NCBI GenBank assembly: GCA_963791995.1
Contig: CAWBUQ010000011.1
Span: forward strand, 62,001 to 126,000
Reading direction: 5' to 3'
DNA from: Bog-473 sp963791995
GTDB taxonomy: Bacteria; Actinomycetota; Acidimicrobiia; Acidimicrobiales; RAAP-2
Length of the DNA stretch: 64,000 nt
Shown: piece by piece, positions 44,110-53,681 of the stretch
Layout: each line of letters begins with the position of its first letter
Position numbering within the stretch: the stretch's first letter is position 1
Notes under the pieces: model-generated
Database searches by the model: none
Told to the model about the DNA's origin: nothing
Seen by the model: the letters and a program-made list of their open reading frames with translations, nothing else
Program-made: the position numbers and the translations under genes

Positions 44110-45570
44110 CAGGCCGCCCCCTCCGAGACCGCGGCGGGCGGGGTGGACCGAGGGGTGGACCGGGCGTCCCCGATGACCGGCGCGCCGGGCAAGGGACGTC
44201 CCTCGAGCATGGCCTGGTAGCAGTCAGCGGTCCCCGCCGCGGTGACCTGCCAGGTGAAACGGCTGACCACCCGGGCGCGGCCGGCGGCACCGAGGCGGGC
44301 GCGCAGGGCAGGATCGTCGAGCAGGCGGCCGATGGCAACAGCCAGCGCGCCGGGATCGTCGGGCGGGACCAGCACGCCGGTCTCCCCGTCCTTGCCCACG
44401 ACCTCGGGCAGGGCGCCTCCGGTCGTCGCCACCACCGCGACGCCGCAGGACATGGCCTCGATCGCCGGCAGGGAGAACCCCTCGTAGAGCGAGGGCACCA
44501 CCGCCACCTCGGCCTCGCCGTAGAGACGGGCCAGCGCCTCGTCACTGATGCCGCTCACGCAGTGGACGGCATCGGCCAGTCCGAGGCGTGCGATGGCGCG
44601 GTCGACCCGGCCACCCTCGGTGGGCCGGCCGATCACTGTCAGCTCCACGTCGCGCTCGGTGCGCAGCTTGGCCACGGCCTCGAGCAGGGGCACCAAACCC
44701 TTCATGGGCACGTCGCTGCTCGAGGTCACCATGATCCGGCCCGGGACCGGCGTCACGTCGTCGAAGGGCCGGAAGACGGTGTGATCGACGCCGACAGGCA
44801 CCACCGTCATGCGCTCGGGCGCCACGCCCATCTGCGCCACGATGTCCTGGCGGGAGTTCTGCGAGACCGTGATGACCGCCGGCAGCGCACGCGCCACGCG
44901 CAGCTGCATGCCGAGAAAGCCGAACCAGCGCCGCGTCGTGAAGCGCTGCCAGGGGTTGGCCGTGTGCGAGAGGGCGAGCTGGCGATCGACCGTGATCGGG
45001 TGGTGCAGCGTCGTGAGCAGGGGCCAGCCGTCCTCGACCATGCCGAGCATCCCGTTGCCCAGGCACTGGTTGTCGTGGACGACGTCGAACTCGTGGCGCC
45101 GCGTCGGCCAGCATCTCGCGGACGCGTTGCGAGAAAGCCAGGGGCTCGCCGAAGCCGGCCGTGCACATGATGGCGAACTCGGTCCAGTCCTCGCGCGAGG
45201 TGAACTCGCGGCGGTGCGGGACACGGAAGGGGTCGGGATCGCGGTAGAGGTCGAGACCCGGCACCGGAGTGAAGCCGACGCCGTCATCGAGCTCGGGCCA
45301 GGGCGGCCCCGAGAAGACCTCGACCGAGTGCCCGAGGGCGAGCAGCTCGCGGGTCAGGTGGCGCGTGTAGACGCCCTGGCCGCCACAGCGCGGGTTGCCC
45401 CGGTAGGTGAGGAAGGCGACGCGGACGCCCCCGGGACGAGGCGGGGCGGCGGGGATCGGGGCGGGCACCTCGATGTGACGGGACCGCTCCCAGGATTCCT
45501 TGGTTTCGATCCACTTCTGGCGAGGCGTTTTAGGCAAGGGATGACCCGATTCGACTCGCCATGGCCGCAT
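44109..45570 (-). CDS. GT4-family glycosyltransferase (one frameshift)
   Basis: About 487 codons. N-terminal acceptor domain VRVAFLTYRGNPRCGGQGVY, HLTRELLALGHSVEVFSGPP; after one extra base near 45100 HEFDVVHDNQCLGNG, TLHHPITVDRQLALS, then the donor domain MVTSSSDVPMKGLVPLLEAV and the GT4 signature VPSLYEGFSLPAIEAMSCGV. It probably transfers a sugar to a lipid or glycan at the inner membrane face. First gene of the coupled three-gene cluster. Start ATG 45570 is uncertain (the first ~45 residues are weakly conserved in type). Confidence 0.88.
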
Positions 45571-45629
45571 AGCCTCCCCGAACGCCCTGGTCCGGCGCAA
45601 ACGGCCCAGCACAGGGCCCACTGGCCGCC

Positions 45630-46875
45630 TCACCCGAAGCCGAACCAGCCGAAGACGGTCAAGAGCACGTAGACCGAGGCGACGGCCGCCACCGCGATGA
45701 TCGAGATCCCGCCGGCCCAGCGGGCGAAGGGGCCGTTGGCGGCCGACCCGAGCAGCGAGCGGCGGTTGGCCAGGATCAGGATCAGGATCAGCGTCATGGG
45801 GGTGATGACCCCCTCGAGGACCTGGGTGTTGAGGATCAGGGTGATGAGGTTGCCCGGGACCAGGACCACGGCGGCGCCGACGAGGATCTGGAAGGTGAAG
45901 ATCCCGAGGAAGACAGGGGCCTGGCGGAAGCTCGAGGAGACGGAGCGCTCGACCCCGATGGCCTCGGCCACCGCGTAGGAGGTCGACAGCGGCACCACGG
46001 CGGCGGCCAGGGCGGAGGCGCCGAGCAGCCCGAGGCCGAACAGCGTCTCGGCCGCCGCGCCGGCGACGGGCTTGAGCCCCTCGGCGGCCGTGGTGGCCGA
46101 GGTCAAGACGCCGGTCCCGCCGATGGTGGCGCCGGTGGCCACGATGATCGACATGGCCACGAACGCGGCGAGGATGGCGCCGGTGATCGCGTCGACGCGC
46201 TGGAAGCGGTACTCGCTCGGGCTTGACCCCCTTGTCGACCACGGCGCCCGCCTCGTAGAGCTGGATGTACGGCGTGATGGTGGTCCCGATCAGCGCCACC
46301 GAGAGCAACAGGAACGACTTGGAGGCGACGAAGTGGGGCCACACCGTGTTGGCGGCCACCTGCTTCCAGTCGGGGTGGGCCAGCACGGCGGCGATCGGGT
46401 AGGCGATGAAGACGAGGGTGAGGAGCAGGAAGACGCGCTCGGCGTAGCGGTAGGTGCCGAAGAGCACGAGCGACCAGATGGCCACGGCGGCGATCGGAAC
46501 CGAGAAATAGCGCGAGACCCCGAAGAGCTCGAAGGCGGTGGCGATGCCGCCGAACTCGGTCACCATCAGCCCGACGTTGGCGATGGCGAACGCGGTGATG
46601 GCGAAGGCGGTCAGGCGGAGGTCGAACTCCTCGCGGATGAGGGCGGCCAGGCCCTTGCCGGTGTGGACGGCCAGGCGGGCCACCATCTCTTGGACGATCA
46701 CGTACGCGATCGTGATCAGCACCATGAGGAAGAGCGTGCGGTAGACGAACTGCGCGCCCGCCGAGGAGTAGGTCACGATGCCGCCGGCGTCGTTGCCGGC
46801 GGCTGCCGCGATCAGCCCGGGACCCGCAGCGGCCAGATAGATGAGCCACCGCCGCCGCGGGGCCTGCACCCTCAT
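45630..46875 (-). CDS. NRAMP-related metal transporter, NRMT-like (one frameshift)
   Basis: About 414 residues with ~11 membrane helices. TM1 motif is GLIAAAAGNDAGGIVTYSSA rather than the DPGN of Mn/Fe NRAMPs; the TM6 region is LIGTTITPYIQLYEAGAVVD, with no metal-binding Met. Loss of that Met and a GNDAGG-type TM1 mark the NRAMP-related Mg2+ transporters (NRMT). One extra base near 46218 splits the frame. ATG 46875 overlaps the stop of the MgtE_N/CBS gene (ATGA), supporting a magnesium role. Confidence 0.82.
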
Positions 46876-48298
46876 GACAACAGGCGTGGGAAGTGGAAGC
46901 GGCCCTTGGTGGGCACCAGTGCATCGAGGACGTCGTCGGCCAGGATGCGACCGATCGGGCAGCCGGTCGTCGTCGACCACCACCATGGAGTGGCGCCGCG
47001 CCCTCGACCAGCTGCCCCGCCACCTCCTTGGCCGATTCGTGGGGGCTGACGGTCACCACGTCCTCGTCCCCCAAGCAGGGCGGACATGCGGGTCTCGGTG
47101 TCGGCGCGCAGGGCGAGCAGGATGTCGAGCACGGTCACGTCGCCGAGGAGCCGCCCGTCGCTGTCGACGACGGCGACGGCATCGAGGTCGACGTCGTGCG
47201 CACGAGCCTCGGACAGCCGGTCCGCGACCTTCTTGACCTTTTCCCCGGACTTGGCGGTGACCAGTGCGGTGGTCATGATGCCGCCGGCCTCGTTCTCGTC
47301 GTAGCCGAGCAGCTCGCGCAGGGCGAGCGCCGTCTTGGGCGGGATGTGCCGGAGCACCTCGGCCCGGACGGCCAGCGGCAGGTCGCGGAGCGCGTCGACC
47401 GCCTCGTCGGGCTCCATGGCGGCCAGCAGGCGCGCCGCCTCCACCGGGTCCGACTCGCGCAGCAGCTGCTCGAGGTCCTCGGGCTGCATCTCCTCGAGCG
47501 CGTCGGCCGCCTCGTCGGGGCTGAGCGCAGCCAGGAGCTCCTGGCGCTCGTCGCGGCGCAGGTCCTCCAACAGGTCGGCCAGCTCGCCGGGGCGCAGCCG
47601 GTGCAGGCCCTCGTTGGTGGTCTTGAGGCGCACGTGGCTGGCACCGCCGTTGGGGACCATGGTGGACTCACCGCACCGACTCGCTGAAGGGCTGGATGGC
47701 GGCCCAGTCGATGACGCGGTCGGGCGTCGGGACGCGGCCGCCAGCGACGCGGACCGAGCCGGCGCAGGAGGGTGGCGTTGGACACGTCGGCACCCACCAG
47801 GCGGATGCGCCCGATGACCTCGGCCAGGTAGAGGTCGGCGGCGCGGATGACCTGCACGCCCTCGACGTCGACGAGCTGGTGGTCGAGCACGTCCTTGGCC
47901 AGCAGCACCTCGCCGGGGCGGCGCATGACGTCGCGCAGGTCGAGGCGCGACGAGCGCAGCAACACCTCGGCGTGCCCGATGCGGTCGATGGCGGACGCCG
48001 GCACGAAGGCCAGACGGCGCCCGACCCGGATGACGAGCCCGCTCACCGGCGGGTAGATCTGCCCGTCGGCCCAGCGCGCCACGACGTCATCGAGGCGGCC
48101 GATCTCCTGACCGGTCTGGTTGCGGACCGGGCGACCGAGCATGCCGGCCAGCGACACGATGGAGTCGAAGACGCCCTCGGACGCGAGGATGCGGCGGGTG
48201 CGGCGGCGGCGCTGGTGCGGGTGCCGATCCGGGTCACGGGATCGGCGAGGGAGCAGGCGCGCCGGGTCGGTCGCGCCGGTCGGCGGTGGCGTGGCCAT
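46872..48298 (-). CDS. PRC-barrel / MgtE_N / CBS soluble protein (five frameshifts)
   Basis: Domains in order: two PRC-barrel-like segments (MLGRPVRNQTGQEIGRLDDV; VLLAKDVLDHQLVDVEGVQV), MgtE N-terminal superhelix (LRPGELADLLEDLRRDERQE; LSPDEAADALEEMQPEDLEQ; AAMEPDEAVDALRDLP), and a CBS pair (GGIMTTALVTAKSGEKVKKV; AVVDSDGRLLGDVTVLDILL; RILADDVLDALVPTKGRFHF). No membrane helices: it is the Mg2+-sensing part of MgtE without the channel, encoded upstream of a transporter. Extra bases near 47752, 47670, 47075, 46995 and 46963; removing five gives exactly 474 codons. A GGAGG box precedes ATG 48298. Confidence 0.82.
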
Positions 48299-48451
48299 GG
48301 AGCTACCTCCTGTGGCTCGTCCGAGCGGATTGCGGTCTGATCGGTCGGGACGGCGGGCGCGGTCGCGCGCACGCCAGGGGTCTCAACGACCGGCGCCTGC
48401 CTCCGTGCGAGTCCCGCGTCCGGGGCTCACGGCGACGCTCGTGGTGCGAGT

Positions 48452-48514
48452 TCAGCCGATGGCACGGAGTGGGCATGCGCCGGCTGTGCTACTGGGGGGT
48501 TCGCCCCTCGCCAT
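48452..48514 (-). CDS. Possible 20-residue leader peptide
   Basis: MARGEPPSSTAGACPLRAIG, with a near-perfect Shine-Dalgarno (AAGGAGGTG) eight bases before ATG 48514. About 150 bases separate its stop from the MgtE_N gene start. Pro-containing leader peptides control some bacterial Mg2+ transporter operons. Confidence 0.4.
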   Translation of the reverse strand: MARGEPPSSTAGACPLRAIG

Positions 48515-48648
48515 GGCCACACCTCCTTCTCCGTCGTCCCGCACCGCGGGTGGTCGACCGCGCTCTGCAACCGCTGCATCTTACCGGCGGGGGCGGCACC
48601 ACCGCCTGACCGTGCGACACCCGGTCGTGTCCGTCGCAGCGGGGCGGG

Positions 48649-48654
48649 TACCGT
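48649..48654 (+). promoter_or_regulatory. -10 element of the acyl-CoA dehydrogenase
   Basis: TACCGT, seven bases before ATG 48662. Confidence 0.45.
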
Positions 48655-48661
48655 GCGTGGC

Positions 48662-49892
48662 ATGGACCTCGCCTACCCAGCCGAAGCCGAGGAGTTCCGG
48701 GTCGAGATCGCGGGCTGGCTCAGCGAGAACCTGCCCGCAAGGCTGGGGCGAGCCGGGGTTCTCCATGACGCCCGAAGAGCGCAAGGCGTTCAACGACGAG
48801 TGGACGGCAGAAGCTCTTCGCCGGCGGGTGGATCTGCGCCAGCTGGCCCACCGAGTACGGCGGAAAGGGGCTGAGCCTGCTGCAGCAGGTGGTGCTCAAC
48901 GAGGAGTTCGCCCGGGCGGGCGCCCCGCTGCGCGCCGACTTCTTCGGCGACACGCTGGTCGGCCCGACCATCCTGCAGTGGGGCACCGAGGAGCAGAAGA
49001 AGCAGTTCATCCCGGGCATCCTCAAAGGGGAGATCGCGTGGTGCCAGGGCTTCAGCGAGCCCGACGCCGGCTCGGACCTGGCCGGCCTCAAGACACGGGC
49101 CGAGCTCGACGGTGACGAATGGGTGATCAACGGGCAGAAGGTGTGGACGACCCAGGCGCAGTACGCCGACTACATCTTCCTCCTGGCCCGCACCGACCCG
49201 GACGTGCCCAAGCACGCCGGCATCTCCTACCTCCTCGTGCCGATGAAGCAGCCCGGCGTCGAGGTGCGGCCCGATCGAGCAGATCGACGGCTCGGCCGAG
49301 TTCAACGAGGTCTTCTTCACCAACGTGCGCTGCCCCAAGGACAACGTCATCGGCGGCGTGAACAACGGGTGGAAGGTCGCCATGACCACGCTCGGGTTCG
49401 AGCGTGGCACGTCGTCGACCACCGGGCACCGCCGCTTCCAGAAGGAGTTCGACGAGATCCTCGAGCTGGCGCGCGCGAAGCGGCCGTGACCGCGATCCGA
49501 CTGACCCGCCAGCGGCTGGCCCGGTCGTGGTCGAAGATCAAGATCATGGAGATCAACGGGTACCGGACGCTGACCGACGCGCTCAACGGCACGCACACGA
49601 CGGCCGCGCTCGGGCGCCTGCAACAAGATGTTCTGGTCCGAGGCGCACCAGGAGACGATGCTGCTCGCCATGGACATCCTGGGCATGGAGGGCCAGATCC
49701 TGCTCGGCGACGCCAGCGGTGAGGACACCTCCGGGGGCCGCGTCGCCGCCGCCAGCTATCCCGTCAACAACCTGCAGTCCGCTCTTCTTCTTCTCCCGCT
49801 CGGAGACGATCTGGGGCGGCTCGGCCGAGATCCAGCGCAACATCGTCGGCGAGCGCGTGCTCGGCCTGCCCAAGGAGCCCAAGCCGGCGTAG
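48662..49892 (+). CDS. Acyl-CoA dehydrogenase (six frameshifts)
   Basis: Flavoprotein fold in all parts: N-terminal helices (YPAEAEEFRVEIAGWLSENL), SWPTEYGGKGLSLLQQVVLN, FAD/substrate motifs WCQGFSEPDAGSDLAGLKTR, WVINGQKVWTTQAQYADYIF, C-terminal IWGGSAEIQRNIVGERVLGL. The frame breaks near 48742, 48812, 49272, 49487 (a missing base), 49612 and 49783; net correction gives 409 codons, the normal length. Each break sits inside a conserved stretch, so either the sequence is poor here or the gene is decaying. Likely acts on fatty or branched acyl-CoA. Confidence 0.85.
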
Positions 49893-50006
49893 CGCGATAT
49901 TGCTGCATTCGAACTGCGGTTTGTTTCGCAGACGAAATCGCCGTCGCATAGGGTGCACGCAAGCTGGCGCGGGGTGGCCCGCACCGGCGCGGGGAAGTGA
50001 TGGCGG

Positions 50007-50672
50007 ATGGCCGACGGGCCATTGAAGGTCATGGTGGTCGACGGGCACTCGGTCTTCGCGGAATCGCTCGCGCTCGCCATTGAGGCGACCGGCGATCTCA
50101 CCTGCATAGGGACGGCACGCAACGTCGAGCAGGCGCTGACGGCTCGCCGGTGGAACGCGGCCCGAGGTCGCGGTGATGGACGTCCAACCCGAGCGGGCCG
50201 ATCCGGTGCGCTCGACGCGACACCTCCTCGAGCACCATCCCGAGACCCGGGTGCTCGTCCTGACCGGCCTGCCGCTCGGCCCATCGCTGGTCCGCGAGGT
50301 CGCAGACGCCGGGGCGTGCGGGCTCCTGCCCAAGTCCGTCAGCCTGGGCGTCGTCGTCGAGACGATCCCCGCCCTCCACCCGCAGGCCTTCTCCCTCGAC
50401 CGGGCGAGCCTGCTGTCCCTCTGCGCCGCCGCACCGGGCGCACCCTTCCGGCGCACCGGCGGCGGCGCGTCACCCCTGACCAGCCGGGAGCTGGACGTCC
50501 TCGGCCTCCTGGCCAGCGGCGTCGATCTCCAACGGGCGTCGGCCCGGCTCGGGATCAGCGTGAACACGGCGCGGGGATACGTGAAGAACCTCTACCGCAA
50601 GCTGGGCGTACACAGCCAGCTCGAAATGGTGGCGGTGGCCCGCGGCGCGGCCTGCTCGACACGACCCCGTGA
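50007..50672 (+). CDS. NarL/LuxR-type response regulator with unusual receiver (two compensating frameshifts)
   Basis: Receiver-like domain (LKVMVVDGHSVFAESLALAI, AVMDVQPERADPV, VLVLTGLPLG, CGLLPKSV) and a LuxR HTH (LTSRELDVLGLLASGVDLQR; SVNTARGYVKNLYRKLGVHS). The metal-binding acidic pair is DG instead of DD, though the phospho-acceptor Asp and the Lys remain. Breaks near 50158 (extra base) and 50645 (missing base) cancel; the C-terminus then ends RGLLDTTP, as expected for the family. No kinase gene is adjacent. Confidence 0.82.
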   Translation: MADGPLKVMVVDGHSVFAESLALAIEATGDLTCIGTARNVEQALTARRWNAARGRGDGRPTRAGRSGALDATPPRAPSRDPGARPDRPAARPIAGPRGRRRRGVRAPAQVRQPGRRRRDDPRPPPAGLLPRPGEPAVPLRRRTGRTLPAHRRRRVTPDQPGAGRPRPPGQRRRSPTGVGPARDQREHGAGIREEPLPQAGRTQPARNGGGGPRRGLLDTTP

Positions 50673-50868
50673 GAGCCTCGGCGCGCCACCGGATCGCCCG
50701 AAGCCCGCTCCCCCACCGTCACCCTTTTCACCGAATGGGACCGGATCAGCCTGCACGAGGCAGGCTGATCTAGCGTGGACCGGCGATGAGGACGAGGGAG
50801 TCACAATCCGAGCCGGCGAGTGCGGTCCGGCAGGCGGAGACCGTCGGGCGCGAACGGGGTGAACACGG

Positions 50869-51288
50869 ATGCTGGTGAGAGAGTGCCTGAGAGCCGCACC
50901 GGTGACCGTGCCGCCCGGCTGTTCCCTCGAGGAGGCGGCCCAACTCCTGGGCAGCCACCGGGTGGGGTCGCTCCTGGTGGTCGACGGCGGCCGGCTCGTC
51001 GGGATCGTCACCGACCGTGACATCGCGGTGCGCGGGATCGGCGAAGGCAAGGCTCCGGCGTCCGACGTGGCGTCGGTCATGTCGCCCGACCCGTTGACCA
51101 TTCAAGGTTCAGCCGACGTCTTCGAAGCATTCGGGATCTTCAAGACCGCGTCGGCTCGACGGCTGCCCGTCCTCGAAGACGCGGAACTCGCCGGAATCAT
51201 TTCGGTCGACGACCTCTTGATCCGCCTGCTCGCCGAGTTCGGCTCGCTGTTGCACCCGATCGCCGACAAGGTGGTCCACCCCGCCTGA
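50869..51288 (+). CDS. CBS-domain-pair protein
   Basis: 139 residues, two CBS motifs: VRECLRAAPVTVPPGCSLEE with VGSLLVVDGGRLVGIVTDRD, and SVMSPDPLTIQGSADVFEAF with ARRLPVLEDAELAGIISVDD. Such stand-alone pairs usually sense adenine nucleotides. Partner unknown; located between a response regulator and an MFS gene. Confidence 0.88.
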   Translation: MLVRECLRAAPVTVPPGCSLEEAAQLLGSHRVGSLLVVDGGRLVGIVTDRDIAVRGIGEGKAPASDVASVMSPDPLTIQGSADVFEAFGIFKTASARRLPVLEDAELAGIISVDDLLIRLLAEFGSLLHPIADKVVHPA

Positions 51289-51310
51289 GACCACCGGCGG
51301 CGAAGGGCCG

Positions 51311-52669
51311 TCAGCTGGTTCGGCGCTGGCGCGCCTCGAGGGCAAGCCCGCTCAAGGGCAGCGCCACCACGTTGCCGGCCGGCTCACCCTCGGCGATCGT
51401 GGCGACGGGCTCAGCGTCGGGGCCCATCACGAGGCCCTCGGTGCCGCGCCGGCGCTGCTTGGCACCGAGCACGAAGAGCGGAATGGTGGCCACCAGCGTT
51501 GCCACACCCCCGATGGCGAGGGCGACCCGGGGGTTGGTCGTGTCGCTGATGTAGCCGAGGAGCGGCGCACCGATCGGCGTGCTGCCCAGGAACGCGATGG
51601 CGTTCAGGGCCATCACCCGGCCCCGCATGGCCGGGTCGGCGCGCAGCTGCAAGGTGGCGTTGTTGGTCGCCACGAACGAGATGCTGGCCGCCCCCATCGG
51701 CACCAAAAGGGCGAGGGCCCAGATGCGGCTGGGTGAGAGCGCGACGGCGAGGATGGCGGCGCCGAAGATCACCCCGATGAAGGCGAGCAGGCGCGTCGAG
51801 GGCCGGCTGCGGAACGCGGTGGCCAGTCCACCGGCGACGGCGCCGGCGCCCATCGCCACCATGAACCAGCTGTAGAGGCCTGCACCGCCGTCGAAGGTGA
51901 ACTTCGCCAGCAGCGGCAGCGTCACCGTGAAGTTGAAGGCGAAGATCCCGACCACCGCCATGGAGATCAGCGGGATCTTGAGGTCCGGCGTGGACCAGAC
52001 GTAGCGGAGGCCTTCGCGCACCTGCCCTTTGGCGCGCGCGACGCCCGGTCGCCGGTAGAGCTCGGCCGCCCGCATCATGGCGAGGGCGGTGATGACGGCG
52101 GCAAAGGACGCCGCGTTCAAGAAGAAGCAGGTCGACACCCCGACCGTGAGGATGAGCACGCCGCCGATGGCGGGGCCGATCACCCGGGCAGAGTTCATCA
52201 GCACGCTGTTGAGGCTGACGGCGTTGGGCAACAGGTCGAGGCCGACCATCTCGGAGACGAAGGTCTGGCGGGCCGGATTGTCGAAGAGGTTGACGATGCC
52301 GAGCCCTCCGGCCAGCGCGTAGACCTCCCAGAGCGTGACCGAATGGGTGACGCTCAAGAGGCCCAGGACGAGCGCCAGCGTGCCCGCCGTGCCCTGGGTG
52401 AGGTAGAGCACCTTGCGCTTGTCGAGCCGGTCGGCGATCAGGCCGCCGAAGGGGCCGAGCAGGAGGAGCGGCACGAACTGCAGGCTCGTGGCGATGGCGA
52501 CGTCGAGGCCGGTGCCGTGCAGGGCGAAGAGAATCAGATAGGTCTGCGCGACCGTCTGCATCCAGGTGCCCGACACCGAGATGACCTGGCCGGTGAAGTA
52601 AAGGCGGTAGTTCCGGACCGAGATGGCTCGGAACGTGCGCCGCCCGGCCTCCCTGAAGCGACGCCTCAC
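51311..52669 (-). CDS. MFS transporter
   Basis: 452 residues, twelve predicted helices, MFS_3/EntS-like: YRLYFTGQVISVSGTWMQTV, LLGPFGGLIADRLDKRKVLY (loop 2-3 signature), FVATNNATLQLRADPAMRGR and GSTPIGAPLLGYISD. Likely a drug or metabolite exporter. GTG 52669 overlaps the marR stop (GTGA). The apparent single frame with MarR is caused by an extra base in marR. Confidence 0.9.
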   Translation of the reverse strand: MRRRFREAGRRTFRAISVRNYRLYFTGQVISVSGTWMQTVAQTYLILFALHGTGLDVAIATSLQFVPLLLLGPFGGLIADRLDKRKVLYLTQGTAGTLALVLGLLSVTHSVTLWEVYALAGGLGIVNLFDNPARQTFVSEMVGLDLLPNAVSLNSVLMNSARVIGPAIGGVLILTVGVSTCFFLNAASFAAVITALAMMRAAELYRRPGVARAKGQVREGLRYVWSTPDLKIPLISMAVVGIFAFNFTVTLPLLAKFTFDGGAGLYSWFMVAMGAGAVAGGLATAFRSRPSTRLLAFIGVIFGAAILAVALSPSRIWALALLVPMGAASISFVATNNATLQLRADPAMRGRVMALNAIAFLGSTPIGAPLLGYISDTTNPRVALAIGGVATLVATIPLFVLGAKQRRRGTEGLVMGPDAEPVATIAEGEPAGNVVALPLSGLALEARQRRTS

Positions 52670-53107
52670 GGTTCCGCCAAGAGGTGCTCGAGGAGTGCGA
52701 CGAGCTCGGTCGCCTGTCGCTGCTCGTCCGCGCTCGAGCTCGCCCAGGCGTCGGAGCAAGAAGGCGTTCTTGCGGGTCCGCATGCGCTCGAGCGCGCGCT
52801 CGCCCGCCGGCGTCACGCGCACGCGGGCGCTGCGCCGGTCGTTGGGGTCGGCGACGCGGGTCACCATGCCCGCTTCGGCGAGATTGGCCACGATCCTCGT
52901 CATGGACGGCGGCTGCACCTGTTCCATGGCGGCCAGCTCGCCCAGCGTCGGGCTGCCCAGCCGGTTGACCGTGCCGAGTGCGGAGGCCTGGGCCGGCGAG
53001 AGTCCTCCGAGCGACTCCTGGCGCAGCCGCCGCTGCAGCCGGTTGACGGCGATGCGCAGCCTCCCCGCCACCTCTTCGTGGGTCAGCTCGGCCTGGGTGC
53101 TCTGCAT
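52666..53107 (-). CDS. MarR-family regulator (one frameshift)
   Basis: 147 codons after correction. Winged helix-turn-helix: GLSPAQASALGTVNRLGSPT, LGELAAMEQVQPPSMTRIVA, GMVTRVADPNDRRSARVRVT. An extra base near 52733 would fuse it to the transporter; the corrected frame ends LVALLEHLLAEP and stop. It likely represses its own operon and the coupled MFS exporter until a ligand binds. Confidence 0.88.
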
Positions 53108-53113
53108 GGCACC

Positions 53114-53137
53114 ATTATAGTTAGTTGAGTTAACTAA
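53114..53137 (-). promoter_or_regulatory. marR promoter with palindromic operator
   Basis: Consensus TATAAT (53119-53114) six bases before ATG 53107, and an inverted repeat TTAGTT-N5-AACTAA (53121-53137) just upstream. A regulator bound there would cover the -10/spacer, which fits MarR autorepression. Confidence 0.7.
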
Positions 53138-53236
53138 TCAATCGCGCAACCCGAGATTCCGGGCCAGCCGGCCTGGCATCGGGGACGTGGCCCGGGTGGG
53201 GTGGTCCGGCTGGGGTGGTGGTGGCCGGGCGGTGAC

Positions 53237-53572
53237 TCAGAGGCTCGGGACGTAGCCGCCCGAGCCGAGCGCGGCGCTCTCGTCGAAGCTCAGCGACTCG
53301 TCGACCCCGCCGATGACCTCGGTCACCCAGGGCAACCGCTCGTGCAGGATCCGCTCGACCCCACCGGAGAGAGTGGCCGAGCTGATGGCGCAGGAGCTGC
53401 AGGCACCCTGGAGCTGGACTTCGACAACGCCGGTCTCGACGTCGGCACGCACCAGGACGAGGTCCCCGCCGTCGGCCTGCACGGCCGGGCGCATGAGGTC
53501 CATGATCCCCTGCAGCTTCTGCAGGCGGTCGGCACGCTCCTCGTCGCTGAGCTCGGTCTGCGTCTCGGTCAC
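53237..53572 (-). CDS. NifU C-terminal-like Fe-S scaffold
   Basis: 111 residues: RPAVQADGGDLVLVRADVET, the cluster-binding CSSC in VQLQGACSSCAISSATL, and GGVERILHERLPWVTEVIGG. A stand-alone NifU/Nfu-type scaffold carrying a [4Fe-4S] cluster to target proteins. GTG start at 53572. No other suf/isc genes are adjacent. Confidence 0.9.
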   Translation of the reverse strand: MTETQTELSDEERADRLQKLQGIMDLMRPAVQADGGDLVLVRADVETGVVEVQLQGACSSCAISSATLSGGVERILHERLPWVTEVIGGVDESLSFDESAALGSGGYVPSL

Positions 53573-53681
53573 CCCACCATTGTGCCGTGCCCAGGGACCG
53601 GCGTGACCCCGGCGCGCCTTCGGGTCGGGTTCAGGCCGGTTCCGAGGTCACTGCGACCGGGTCGAGGTGGGGCGGGGGTGC

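Larger units (their letters stand above)
48299..48661. other. 363-bp divergent leader region
   Basis: Lies between the Mg-transport operon (minus) and the acyl-CoA dehydrogenase (plus). It holds a possible leader peptide on the minus strand (48452-48514), a GGTC-GTTGA-GACC hairpin, and the promoter of the dehydrogenase. I could not fit a known riboswitch. Confidence 0.5.

Noticed and set aside
48299..48661. M-box (ykoK) magnesium riboswitch upstream of the Mg-transport genes
   Set aside because: A GGTC-GTTGA-GACC hairpin resembles one M-box helix, but the conserved GGUGAGGCUCCU and 3' GUGCU(A/G)AAGCUC blocks are not found.
51311..53107. A single MarR-MFS fusion protein of 598 residues
   Set aside because: Removing one extra base near 52733 restores a normal MarR end and a GTGA overlap with a GTG-started MFS gene. 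The fusion frame contains an arginine-rich nonsense stretch at the joint.
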